A model generated the notes under the pieces. The model was not told the origin of the DNA. It searched no databases and saw nothing but the letters and a program-made list of their open reading frames with translations. A stretch of 64,000 nucleotides of DNA from Apostichopus japonicus (Eukaryota > Echinodermata > Holothuroidea > Aspidochirotida > Stichopodidae). The stretch lies in the NCBI RefSeq assembly GCF_037975245.1, contig NC_092579.1:2905001-2969000 (forward strand). The letters are read 5' to 3'. A program made the position numbers and the translations under genes. This document shows, in pieces, positions 44,574 through 54,100 of the stretch (positions within the stretch are counted from its first letter, which is position 1; each line of letters starts with the position of its first letter).

Positions 44574-47167
44574 ATCAGCAATAACTTATAAGAATCCTGT
44601 AGAAACCGAACAATTTTACCAAAATCTTGAAGATCTACTAAATACTGTCAATAAAAAAGAAGTGATTATATGTGGTGATTTCAATGCAAAAGTTGGCTCA
44701 TCAAATCCTTTCTTTCCTAAACATATTGGAAAATACACCACTGGAAATACTAATACTAATGGTGATTTCTTAACAGACCTAATTGTACGTAATGATCTAT
44801 ACTTATGTAATACTTTCTACAAACACAAACTTGAGCATATCAACACTTATACAAGTAATTTTATACCCAATAATCACAGAAACCCAATCAGGAGCCAAAT
44901 TGACTATATCATAGCCCCATTAAACTTCAAAATTATTAATATTGATGCTCGAGCTTATAATGGCCTTCATATTAACACTGATCACAAAATCATTATAAGT
45001 AGTTTCACCCTGAATAGCTCAACAAGAAGACAAATTTATCCAGTCAATAAGACTGTTGAAAGAAGTAATTCCTGCCATCTTAAATCAAACAAAATTAACT
45101 ATAATGAAAACGTATTTAACACATTAAACGAAACCAATTTTTCCCAATCACCAGCTACGTATTGGAAGGAACTGTCAACAGTTTGTTTAAACAATGCCCG
45201 AAACTTAAATCCACCAACAAAAAAAGTACGTTTTAATAATACTAAAATAGCAAGCTTATCCAAGAAACAAAAAGACCTAAGACTACAGATTGACAACTGT
45301 AAAGATATTGATCAAAAGAGAAATTTAAAAACTAAAAGGAACAAAATAATTAAACAACAACATTTTCTAGTCAAAACTACCCATGAACAAAAATTAATTG
45401 ACGATATTTCCGAAATTGAAAATTGTAAGGATGACTCCCATCGTTTCTTTAAAGCAATAAGAATAGTACAACAAAAGAGTAAGAGAGACCCTATTACAAT
45501 TAAAATTGGCGATAAACATATAGGAGATACCGACGCAAAAATTAAAGAAATCAGCAAACATTTCGAAAAGACTTTTAACTGCAATATTCCAGATCCCAAA
45601 CCAAACGTGTTTCCAGAGAAACTAAACACGCCCTTTGATGAAGATGAAATTAAACAAGCAGTCTCATCCTTAAAAAATAATAAAACCCCAGGTTGTGACA
45701 AGGTCACAGCCGAACATCTCAAATATGCCCCATGCACACACAAACACATAGCAAATATCTTAAATAGTATAGCCGAATCAGGAGATTTCCCAATTGAAAT
45801 TAAACAAGGAATCCTAACTCCTATCCAAAAACCGGGAAAGACTAAAGGTCCACCAGAAAACTTAAGACCAGTAATTTTATTATCAACACTGAGGAAAATT
45901 CTTGCGGTTTGTGTGGCCAGGAGGATTCGTCCGTCAATTGATGAGCATATCCTCCCCATTACCCAAACTGCCTACACTTCAGGACGTTGCACAGCTGAAC
46001 TTGTCTTCGCTTTTAAAGTGTTAGCAGAAAAAGCTATAACATCCATAGGTTACACTATAAATCTATTGATGCTAGATATGAGCAAGGCGTTCGACACAAT
46101 TCAAAGAGGATCCTTGCTAACTGACCTAGAACAGGTTCTTGACAACGACGAACTTCACCTGATATCACTACTAATCGATAACGTCTCCTACACCGTCAAA
46201 TTAGAGGGCAAACTAGGACTTCCTTTTAACACTAACATTGGTTCACCACAAGGAGATAGTGCAAGTGCACTATTTTTTATAACTTATCTAGCCAACTCTA
46301 TGAAATCAGATGATAATGATATCGATGCAGTTATCCTCCCATCGCAGTTAGTTGATCATGATTACAGCACTACCACCACTAATTCTTTTTTCACAGTAGA
46401 CCAACAATACGCTGATGATATCTCTTGGGCATCAACTGGTCAGCATATACTGCAAGACATCGAAAAACGAGTCTCTGACAAACTGGCAGTAAGAAATCTG
46501 AAAATCAATTGCACAAAAACTGAGAAATTTACAATCACAAGAAAAGGAAATGACAGTTGGAAGAAATGTAAATATGTTGGAAGCTTGCTGGGAACCGAAG
46601 AAGACATTAACAGAAGAATTGGTATAACCAACGGTGCTTTCAACACACTGTCAAGCATTTTTAAAAGCAAAAACATAAGCCGGAAAATTAAGCTTAGGAT
46701 CTTTGAGACTTTATTAAAGAGTATTTTTTTGTACTATTGCGAACTGTGGGGCACAACGAAGGATCTTGATCGCAAAATTGACACTTTTCAAAGGAGACTA
46801 CTTCGAAATATTCTCAACATTAGATGGACCAATAATAATTGGTTATCAAATGATGAGCTCTACAACGAAACCAACCAAACACCTTGGTCATCGATAGTCG
46901 CACATAGAAGATTGAGATTTTTCGGTCATGTAGCAAGACTCCAAGAGGACGCTCCAGCAAAGGTTGCTCTAAGAGAAGCACTGAGACATACTGCTAAACC
47001 AGTTGGAAGGCCCGTGACTACCTTGCTTGGAAAAATAAAGTCGCAATTCAAGGACATTAATATTAACAGTTTCGAGGAAGCAATAAACCTTGCGCAAGAT
47101 CGTAAAACGTGGCGGAGGTTAATAACTGAGCATGTCGAATAGACGAGACTCAACTTACTACTACTAC
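44574..47167 (+). mobile_element. 5'-truncated non-LTR retrotransposon, unit C only
   Basis: Inserted into unit sequence with the duplication ATTATC (44568-44573 and repeated at the right end before TCAGAGACC). The element ends with a short (CTA)n tail after its stop codon. Its reading frame is already open at the first base, so the 5' part including most of the endonuclease is missing. Unit B (31605-31625) shows the uninterrupted site. Confidence 0.9.
44575..47142 (+). CDS. Non-LTR endonuclease C-terminus and reverse transcriptase
   Basis: About 855 open codons with no internal stop. The endonuclease remnant has ICGDFNAKVG, QIDYII and NTDHK. The reverse transcriptase has NNKTPGCDKVTAEHLKY, NLRPVILLS, LMLDMSKAFDTI, GSPQGDSAS and the catalytic YADD (QQYADDISWAS). 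The C-terminus has RLRFFGHVARLQ, a block common at the end of several non-LTR clades. There is no ATG near the 5' boundary because the element is truncated. The open frame indicates a recent insertion. I do not assign the clade. Confidence 0.92.
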   Translation, partial: SAITYKNPVETEQFYQNLEDLLNTVNKKEVIICGDFNAKVGSSNPFFPKHIGKYTTGNTNTNGDFLTDLIVRNDLYLCNTFYKHKLEHINTYTSNFIPNNHRNPIRSQIDYIIAPLNFKIINIDARAYNGLHINTDHKIIISSFTLNSSTRRQIYPVNKTVERSNSCHLKSNKINYNENVFNTLNETNFSQSPATYWKELSTVCLNNARNLNPPTKKVRFNNTKIASLSKKQKDLRLQIDNCKDIDQKRNLKTKRNKIIKQQHFLVKTTHEQKLIDDISEIENCKDDSHRFFKAIRIVQQKSKRDPITIKIGDKHIGDTDAKIKEISKHFEKTFNCNIPDPKPNVFPEKLNTPFDEDEIKQAVSSLKNNKTPGCDKVTAEHLKYAPCTHKHIANILNSIAESGDFPIEIKQGILTPIQKPGKTKGPPENLRPVILLSTLRKILAVCVARRIRPSIDEHILPITQTAYTSGRCTAELVFAFKVLAEKAITSIGYTINLLMLDMSKAFDTIQRGSLLTDLEQVLDNDELHLISLLIDNVSYTVKLEGKLGLPFNTNIGSPQGDSASALFFITYLANSMKSDDNDIDAVILPSQLVDHDYSTTTTNSFFTVDQQYADDISWASTGQHILQDIEKRVSDKLAVRNLKINCTKTEKFTITRKGNDSWKKCKYVGSLLGTEEDINRRIGITNGAFNTLSSIFKSKNISRKIKLRIFETLLKSIFLYYCELWGTTKDLDRKIDTFQRRLLRNILNIRWTNNNWLSNDELYNETNQTPWSSIVAHRRLRFFGHVARLQEDAPAKVALREALRHTAKPVGRPVTTLLGKIKSQFKDININSFEEAINLAQDRKTWRRLITEHVE

Positions 47168-47676
47168 TATTATCTCAGAGACCATGTGGGCTGTAATAAA
47201 CATGTCTAACTTTCAGAACTTGGACATATAAACCATCTTTGACAAAACTGATTCATTAGTGACAGGTAGCCAAAAGTCAATTTATTCGTTTTATACGAAA
47301 AAAATGGTAAACTGGAGAGGGATTCTGCGGACATGAAAACTATCTAAACTGGCTCACAATTGATTAATATGGAAATACTATGTCAAAGGAAGGTCATTGG
47401 AAAAGTGCATTGACTTTCAATATATCGAAAAGTCTACGAGAAAAGGTTTGTCAGTGTCAAAAGTTGAAACTGACACTTCACCAAGTTGCCTAGCAACAAC
47501 AGACTGTCTCTTATCCCTCCAAACATTATGTGTTTCTAGGGATGTTCTTGTGCATGCTAAAGAAGGTTACTATCCGTTATTGAAAACAAATATTGGATAG
47601 TCTTGAAAGGCAGAGCTATGAATGAAAATAACAAATTGAAAACGGTTGTAGAATGTGATTTATAAACTCTTTAATA

Positions 47677-48055
47677 CAGTGGCGTAGGAAGGTACTTTTA
47701 AGTGGGGGGGGGGGGGCTGAAGACTGATGGCCGGTCTGGGGGAGGGCTCTAATGGGAGGGGGTGTCCTCCTCCCCTTTGGATTTTTTTTTGCATTTCCAG
47801 GTGGCCTCAGATGCAATTTGGTGCTATATAGCAAACTTCAACACCCACTCCATATTGTAAATATTTTTGCATTTTCACCTGGCCTTAGATGCAATTTGGT
47901 GCTCCAAATGATTTTTTTTTACTCATTTGGAAATGAAAAAGGGGTTTTCTGACTTGCGAAGCGGGGGGGGGGGGGCGGAATGATACTTCCACTCCCCATA
48001 TTTTGCACTGGGGCGGGCTGGCGCTTCCCCACAGCCCCCGGTTCCTACGCCCTTG
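47677..48055. mobile_element. hAT MITE, unit C copy
   Basis: 379 bp with ends CAGTGGCGTAGGA and TCCTACGCCCTTG, flanked by a perfect 8-bp duplication CTTTAATA (47669-47676 and 48056-48063). Contains G10-G13 runs. Same insertion as 32075 in unit B. Confidence 0.92.
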
Positions 48056-48716
48056 CTTTAATACTAAACCTTAACACATGCTTTGAAAAGCGATGATTTT
48101 TCATGTTTACTTTCTTTAAGACCGATTATTTTTGAAATTCGGACCTTGGGACAATAAACTTTTCTAGATGCTAAACTCTCTAACTTGTCCTCTCTATTAT
48201 GATGCTTTACTCTTATTTTTTAATATCAAATATGATGTTCCTAGCCATTTTCTGGTACTGCTCAAACTGTCAGTTCAAGTACTTAGTCGCAGTTTCGCTT
48301 ATCATGGAAGGATTCTTTTAAGTAGCACAATGATAGGCTTATGGTATTATATACAAACAACACACTTCTGAACATAGCGTATAGAAATCATTGGAAATCC
48401 CCTCTAATGGAATTACGTAAAAAAGTCAACGATTCTGCGCATAGCGTAGAAAGCATCGGAAATGCCCTCTAAAGCAATCACTTTATCAAAGGTAACGCTG
48501 TATATGAGCATAGGGTGACGTGTCACTTCATAGACACGCAAGGTTTAAAATTTATCAAGCTCGTGACATTAGAAATACATAAATACATTCTGTTTATCAG
48601 CGTTTATCAAGTAAACATACATCTGACGCAGCTACCAGTTAGCCTCTGTCCGTTTGCTGTTATTACAGTATACCTGATTACTGCACATTTCAGCTAGTTT
48701 TCTGTTTATCACAGCC

Positions 48717-48802
48717 ATGGAGAAAACAAGGATATTCAGCTTGGTTCTTGTTTTGGTCGGGCTCTGCCAGACGGCATTATCGTCCACTAATCTGGATAAA
48801 GA
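48717..48802 (+). CDS. Unit C exon 1 (signal peptide), gene incomplete in window
   Basis: [18 protein letters not shown], then [10 protein letters not shown] plus two bases before donor GTGAGT. Nearly identical to unit A exon 1. Exons 2-4 are not seen before the transposon at 50716. Confidence 0.75.
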
Positions 48803-49160
48803 GTGAGTATTTGACAACATGTACTTTTTTGCTATCGTAGTAATTAAATAGATCTTGAACTTGTATTAGGTGTAAAGAAGTAACGTAATTTAGAAGCTAA
48901 TTAAAGATGGTTATTGTTTTGAATTAAAACTGAACCAAGGTAGACAAATACCCAAATGTGAAGGAATATCTACACATTTCTTTCGTTAAGTTCTAGTTGT
49001 TCGTAAACTTGTATCCATTGCTCGAAGGGACTCGAAAACCTAGGTTATGGTCACCCATAATACTACACTTGGTATCACAAACCTTCGATCATGTTCACAA
49101 TGTCTTCCTGACTAGACCTAATAGCGTAACTTTATCAGAGCTAGGTCTCTGACTAGGCTA

Positions 49161-49355
49161 ATTTTTTTTTTAAGGAAAAGTCGCCCAGGAAAGAACCTGG
49201 GCACGAAACCAAACTACCAAACGAATGATCCGCTCTCAGCCCCAGTCCCCTTGCATCGGGACTGTGACTGTGTGATCATCGTCGGGTGTGCATCACCAAT
49301 CCCCTCGAAAGGGAACATATACTACACATGATCTTAGCCAAAAGGCCGAGAAGCT
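49161..49355 (-). mobile_element. U2 snRNA-headed SINE
   Basis: A 195-bp insertion absent from unit A. It is flanked by GACTAGGCTA (49151-49160) and GACTATAGGCTA (49356-49367), and ends in a poly(A) tail (minus strand). Its 5' end on the minus strand reads AGCTTCTCGGCC then TTTTGGCTAAGATCATGTG, which is the 5' end of U2 snRNA for roughly 45 nt with a few changes. The remaining 150 bp are not U2; they include a CCCAGGTTCTTTCCTGGG hairpin. A related body without the U2 head is at about 58690-58828. Confidence 0.85.
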
Positions 49356-50126
49356 GACTATAGGCTACTAATGTGATTATAATACATAGGCTTCTACCTG
49401 TAGTACTTGTACGCCTGCTAACAGTAACAGTTCGATCAAGTTCTAACTGAAGTTCATTGAAGCTGATCGAAGGAACAATGTCTTGGATAATTTGCAGGTG
49501 TTATACCGGCGACACTTTTACTGTTTACATTTACTCTTTATATATATAGTTTGCATATTCATTACTAAACTCACAACTAGGCGTGAACTAGCTCTCATAA
49601 TGAGAATCGTTTTTTCTAAAATGCTTTAAAAATGTTACCGTTGCTTCGACGCTTCTGTTAGTTTTAACAACTATTACTGTTATTTTCAGACACTAAATGA
49701 CATGTTTCACCCATGAAAAACACCGGTGGTAGGCCTATATCGATTCATTTTTCGGAACGCACGTATAGTCACTTCAAAGGAGGATTCAGTGTTTGGAGTC
49801 TCAAACAAATTGTTACATTCTTTCAGGGAATTTTCGGCCGTTCATTCACTACTCTTTCCGTACATACAATTATATTCAGTTTCTCATGCATATATACATA
49901 TTCACTACTTAGCGGGTAATTGCCTGAATAAACATGATTGACAGGTTTTTCCGGCGGCCTTTTCGTATTTTAATTTCCACCCAATTTCCCAATAGCCTAC
50001 TGCATAATTCATGAGCGTTTCAAAACGGCATATGAGCAGGAAGCAAGTATTTGCTAGTGAGCCCTAGTGAACACTAGTGAGCCCTTGAAGTAGTATTAAC
50101 AAGCACAAGGGAACATGTGTATCCAA

Positions 50127-50200
50127 TCTCGGCCTTTTGGCTAAGATCATGTGTAGTATCTGTTCCCTTTCGATGGGAATGGTAATGCACACCACTCAAT
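50127..50200 (+). mobile_element. Fragment of the U2-headed SINE
   Basis: Reads ATCTCGGCCTTTTGGCTAAG then ATCATGTGTAGTATCTGTTCC, the same U2-like head with the same ATCATG variant, and the first bases of the non-U2 body (GGTAATGCACACC). It is truncated and joined to unit sequence, replacing about 600 bp present in unit B. Confidence 0.75.
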
Positions 50201-50999
50201 CTTACAACTCTAACCCCTGTCCATTGGTAACTTGTCACACCACACACCAAAGTGTACAAAATATAAACAAGAGGGCAATCCACGGAGTTGCATATCTCAT
50301 CACAAACAAACGCTGATTTCAAATGAACAAATGTATGATTAACTATGCAACCTGGAAAAACTTTTTTGAAGTAAACGTGACTACATTCTTAAAAATACAC
50401 ATTTGACATTTAACCACCTGACCTTTGACCTCGGTTTCCATGGCAACCACATATTTTGATAGTACTTGATATTTTCGTTATACCTGTGCAGATTCCATGT
50501 CAACTCTATTTTTCAACTTGAAGTAATAGCAAAAGATCAATTTTAACTATTTTTTTCTACCTTTGACCTCTGACCTTTGCTTCCTGGGGTCTGCGAGACA
50601 CAAAGTTTCATCCTGGGGTACTTTCCTACCAAGTTTTAAAAAAAATCTGCACACCCATTTTAGGAGGATTTTTTTTGTTTACACACGATTTGTCACAAAC
50701 ACACACATTGAATGACACTCTCTTAAAATGATAGACTGAATTTTCCAGTGTAAAGTGCGATTGAAATTTTTTTCAGTGCATAAGACTGAGTTTAGACTGA
50801 AAACCAGTCCAAATAGTATGAAGAGTCCGTTGCACAGCTCAATCTGTGTTTACACTGAACGTAATATCCAATCATATCGTTCAATTTTGTCACGGGATTG
50901 CGTCGATTTCAGTCGTTCTGTTCCACTGAAATGACGTCCAATCAGAAATGTAATACATGATCACGTGATCTTGATATTTGCATTATTACAATAGCTGAG

Positions 51000-51129
51000 C
51001 GGCGACCGCGACCGCGACCGATAGCGCATTGCATGCAGGCAGGGAAATGCACACTGTACATACGCACGTAAGTACGGTGGGTAAGGTACTCGTACGTGAC
51101 ACGTAGTACTAGTACTTGGACGTTGCAAA
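51000..51129 (+). promoter_or_regulatory. Likely promoter/5' UTR of the EnSpm-type element
   Basis: A CpG-containing stretch with (GCGACC)n repeats around 51001-51020 and repeated ACGTAC words directly upstream of the first ATG (51130). It is markedly richer in CpG than its surroundings. Promoter function is inferred from position. Confidence 0.3.
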
Positions 51130-54100
51130 ATGGCAGAATCGTTAAGAACGTTTCTTACGAAGAAAGGCTTTGATGAGGAAATCCTTACGCAGTTTGAGGG
51201 TATGTTATTCTTTTGTTTAATTTATATAAAATGTAAGCAGGCACAGTCGTGTGGCTTAGCCTGCGTGTATATTACATTTGCAGTTTGGAACACTGAACAT
51301 GATGTTGACTGGAGGTAGGCCTAGTAAGTTAGGCCTAACAGTAACATAGGCTCACTGGCTAGCAAGAATTAGGGGCCTACTGTACATAGTAACTAGTGAG
51401 TTAGGCATAGACTCAAGACTGTCAAGTTCGTCCTAACGTTAGTCCTGGCATAGCCTAGGCAATTAAACGTAGCATAGACAAACTGTTTTCGATTGTTCTG
51501 TCTTGGCATATACTCTAATAATTTTTTTTGTGTATGCACGAAGTAACGTGAAAGACTGAACTCGATTGAAGCACTCCCACCAAGATAATCGACAACCAGA
51601 GACTAGCTAGGCGATTATCTTGTTATGCAGGCCGGAAAAGTTGCAAAAAAAAAAATAACCTTGCTTTGCATAATAAAATATTAAAAGAGTTTGTCGTATT
51701 TGTCAGAGACTGTGAAGTTTGTTACAGAGCATATGTACGGCTCTGGTATGTTATATTACTAGACTGCAACCAGCGTGTTTTTATCCGCGTTTTGAGCTAG
51801 ACATTTGATATGCATTGTTGCTCTGCATAAGGCGATTCATTGTTCAAATAAATCTGTGCACATTCCAAATTTCGTTGCGGTAGACATGTGTAGTCAGGCA
51901 TCGTATATTTGAGGCGATTGTGCATCATTCATTGCTGTTTACAGTGACTGTAAAATATAACAATAGTCTACCTGGGGAGAGAGCAGTCGGACAAAAAAAT
52001 AATTTTCATTTCCCACGTAGAAATTATACAGTCGCAACTCGTTCAAATGGTGAAAAATAATCACATAATTAAATGACTGCAAGTATTGTTTCATTGCTTT
52101 TTTGAATGATAAGTTTGGTGTAGGAATAGAACCCCAAAGTACAATGGTTTCATTTGCCCAAAAGTCAATAAACTTATAAAGGAAAAAATATGACTACACG
52201 CACGTAGAATACTGCAGTAGCTGTGCATAGACGTGTACTATACTAACAATACTATAGTGTGTGCACGCGAACGTTGTTCTTTACACTGAACTGTGTACAA
52301 CATGATACTGGCGCGCTGTACAGTGACAACCACTAGCTTGTGATTGTATGGGTTTAACAAAGTATTTTGCACAAACCAATATTAAAATTCCATATTAAAT
52401 TATATTGTATCAATCTTCAGTTTCACTGGTGTAGGCTGCAAATTACTCGGTGAAGCTGCCAGAAAACAGTGTGTGATTCGCTCATACTGATCATGCTGCT
52501 TTGATGTATAGGGAACTATCAAAAAAAGTAAATATATTTTAAAGGGCTCACAATTTGTGTTTTCACGTTCTTGCGCAACACAATGTAGCAATATACCTAC
52601 ACTTACACACTGTGATACATCAATATATACCAGCAACCACTCCCCATTTCTCTTTTTTTTTTAGAATGCAGTCAACTTGACAAGATGTTTTGGTAACTTG
52701 TGACCTAACCGTACTAGAATGCACTAGAAAATGGGATTTATTTGTTTCAAGTGTGGACAACATATAAGTGGGAGGACAAGAGAATTAGGATATCATCTTC
52801 ATGCATTTCACACAGTTGTAGGCTCAGGTGATCACCTAACTTGTGGACAAGATGGATGCATGAAGACATTCACCATAATTAATTCCTACTTGAGTCACAT
52901 AAGGCATGAACATGCACCGCATCAGAATGAACAGATTGTTGGGAATAATTTAAATGAAAATAACCGGCATAATGATTTCAATCATGAAATTGACGATTTA
53001 CCCGAACCAGAATTTGAAGAGAATGACATTTTTCAAGAAATGGAGCCTGAAGTTAATGGCCATGCTTTGGACTACCTAGAAGGTTTTGATCATGAATCAC
53101 TAAAGAAGCTAGCCGTTCATTTGATTATAAAGTTGAGGTCTACCTGTTCAATTTCATTCTCATCAATACAAACAATTATTAGTGGTACAAGCGATGTGTT
53201 TAGATATGCAGTTTCCTCTCTACAGCAGGATATGTTGCGCTTGATGGAAACACATGGAGTAGATATCAATGCCCCAGATGTAGGTAACCTTTGTGCAAAA
53301 TTTAACTTGTTTGAAAATCCGTATGCTGGTATCGAAACAGAAAGAAAACAGGCTACATACATGGTCGAAAACTTAATGTTGGTCAAACCAATTCAGATTG
53401 CTTTAGGAACACGGTTTGAACAAGCAGTTGAACGGAAAACTGGTGAAATTGTACAGAAGGTAGTAACTGACAGCTTTCAATATATTCCTGTTGCTGAAGT
53501 TATTAAACTTATTTTGAGTCAACCTATTGTTAGAGAGTTGATTGAAAATGAAGAACACTCTCCTGAAAATTTTCTCCGAGGTTTTCAGGATGGCACACTA
53601 TACAAACAATCTGGATTTTTTAAGGAACATGCATGTGCTCTACGTTTACAACTATATTATGATGATGTAGAGGTAACAAATCCACTTGGCAGTAAAATTG
53701 GTGTTCATAAACTGGCTATGTTTTATTATTCAATCCAAAATCTACCAAGGCGTTTCAATTGTACAGCAAGTAGCATTCATTTGCTGGCCGCTTGTTATTA
53801 CCAGGATGTGGCAAAATATGGCTTTGAGCCAATTTTGGCACCATTTATTGAAGAAATGAAACACTTTGAAAGTGATGATGGTGTTCAGCTTATGATTGAT
53901 GGAAGAATGATCAATATTCATGGAAGTTTGGTGTCATATAGTGCGGACTCATTGGCAGCACATGCATTACTTGGTTTCATGAGCCCCTCTGCTAATAAGC
54001 TTTGCAGGTTATGTTATGCCTCACGTGATGATATTCAGAACTATTTTCTTGAAGATGATTTTGAGTTGAGAACAATTGATAGTCATGATTTAGATGCAGA

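Larger units (their letters stand above)
44412..50715. repeat. Tandem duplication unit C, interrupted
   Basis: Matches units A and B from CTGTTATTGGGGGATG to the phrase ATTGAATGA at 50708-50715, where the EnSpm-type element breaks in. It carries exon 1 and part of intron 1 only. The remaining exons may lie beyond the window. Confidence 0.8.

Noticed and set aside
45312-45959. 215-codon minus-strand frame
   Set aside because: It is the antisense shadow of the reverse transcriptase gene at 44575-47142.
49310-49355. U2 snRNA gene on the minus strand
   Set aside because: Only about the first 45 nt match U2. The Sm site and 3' stem-loops are absent, and there is a poly(A) tail with a target duplication.
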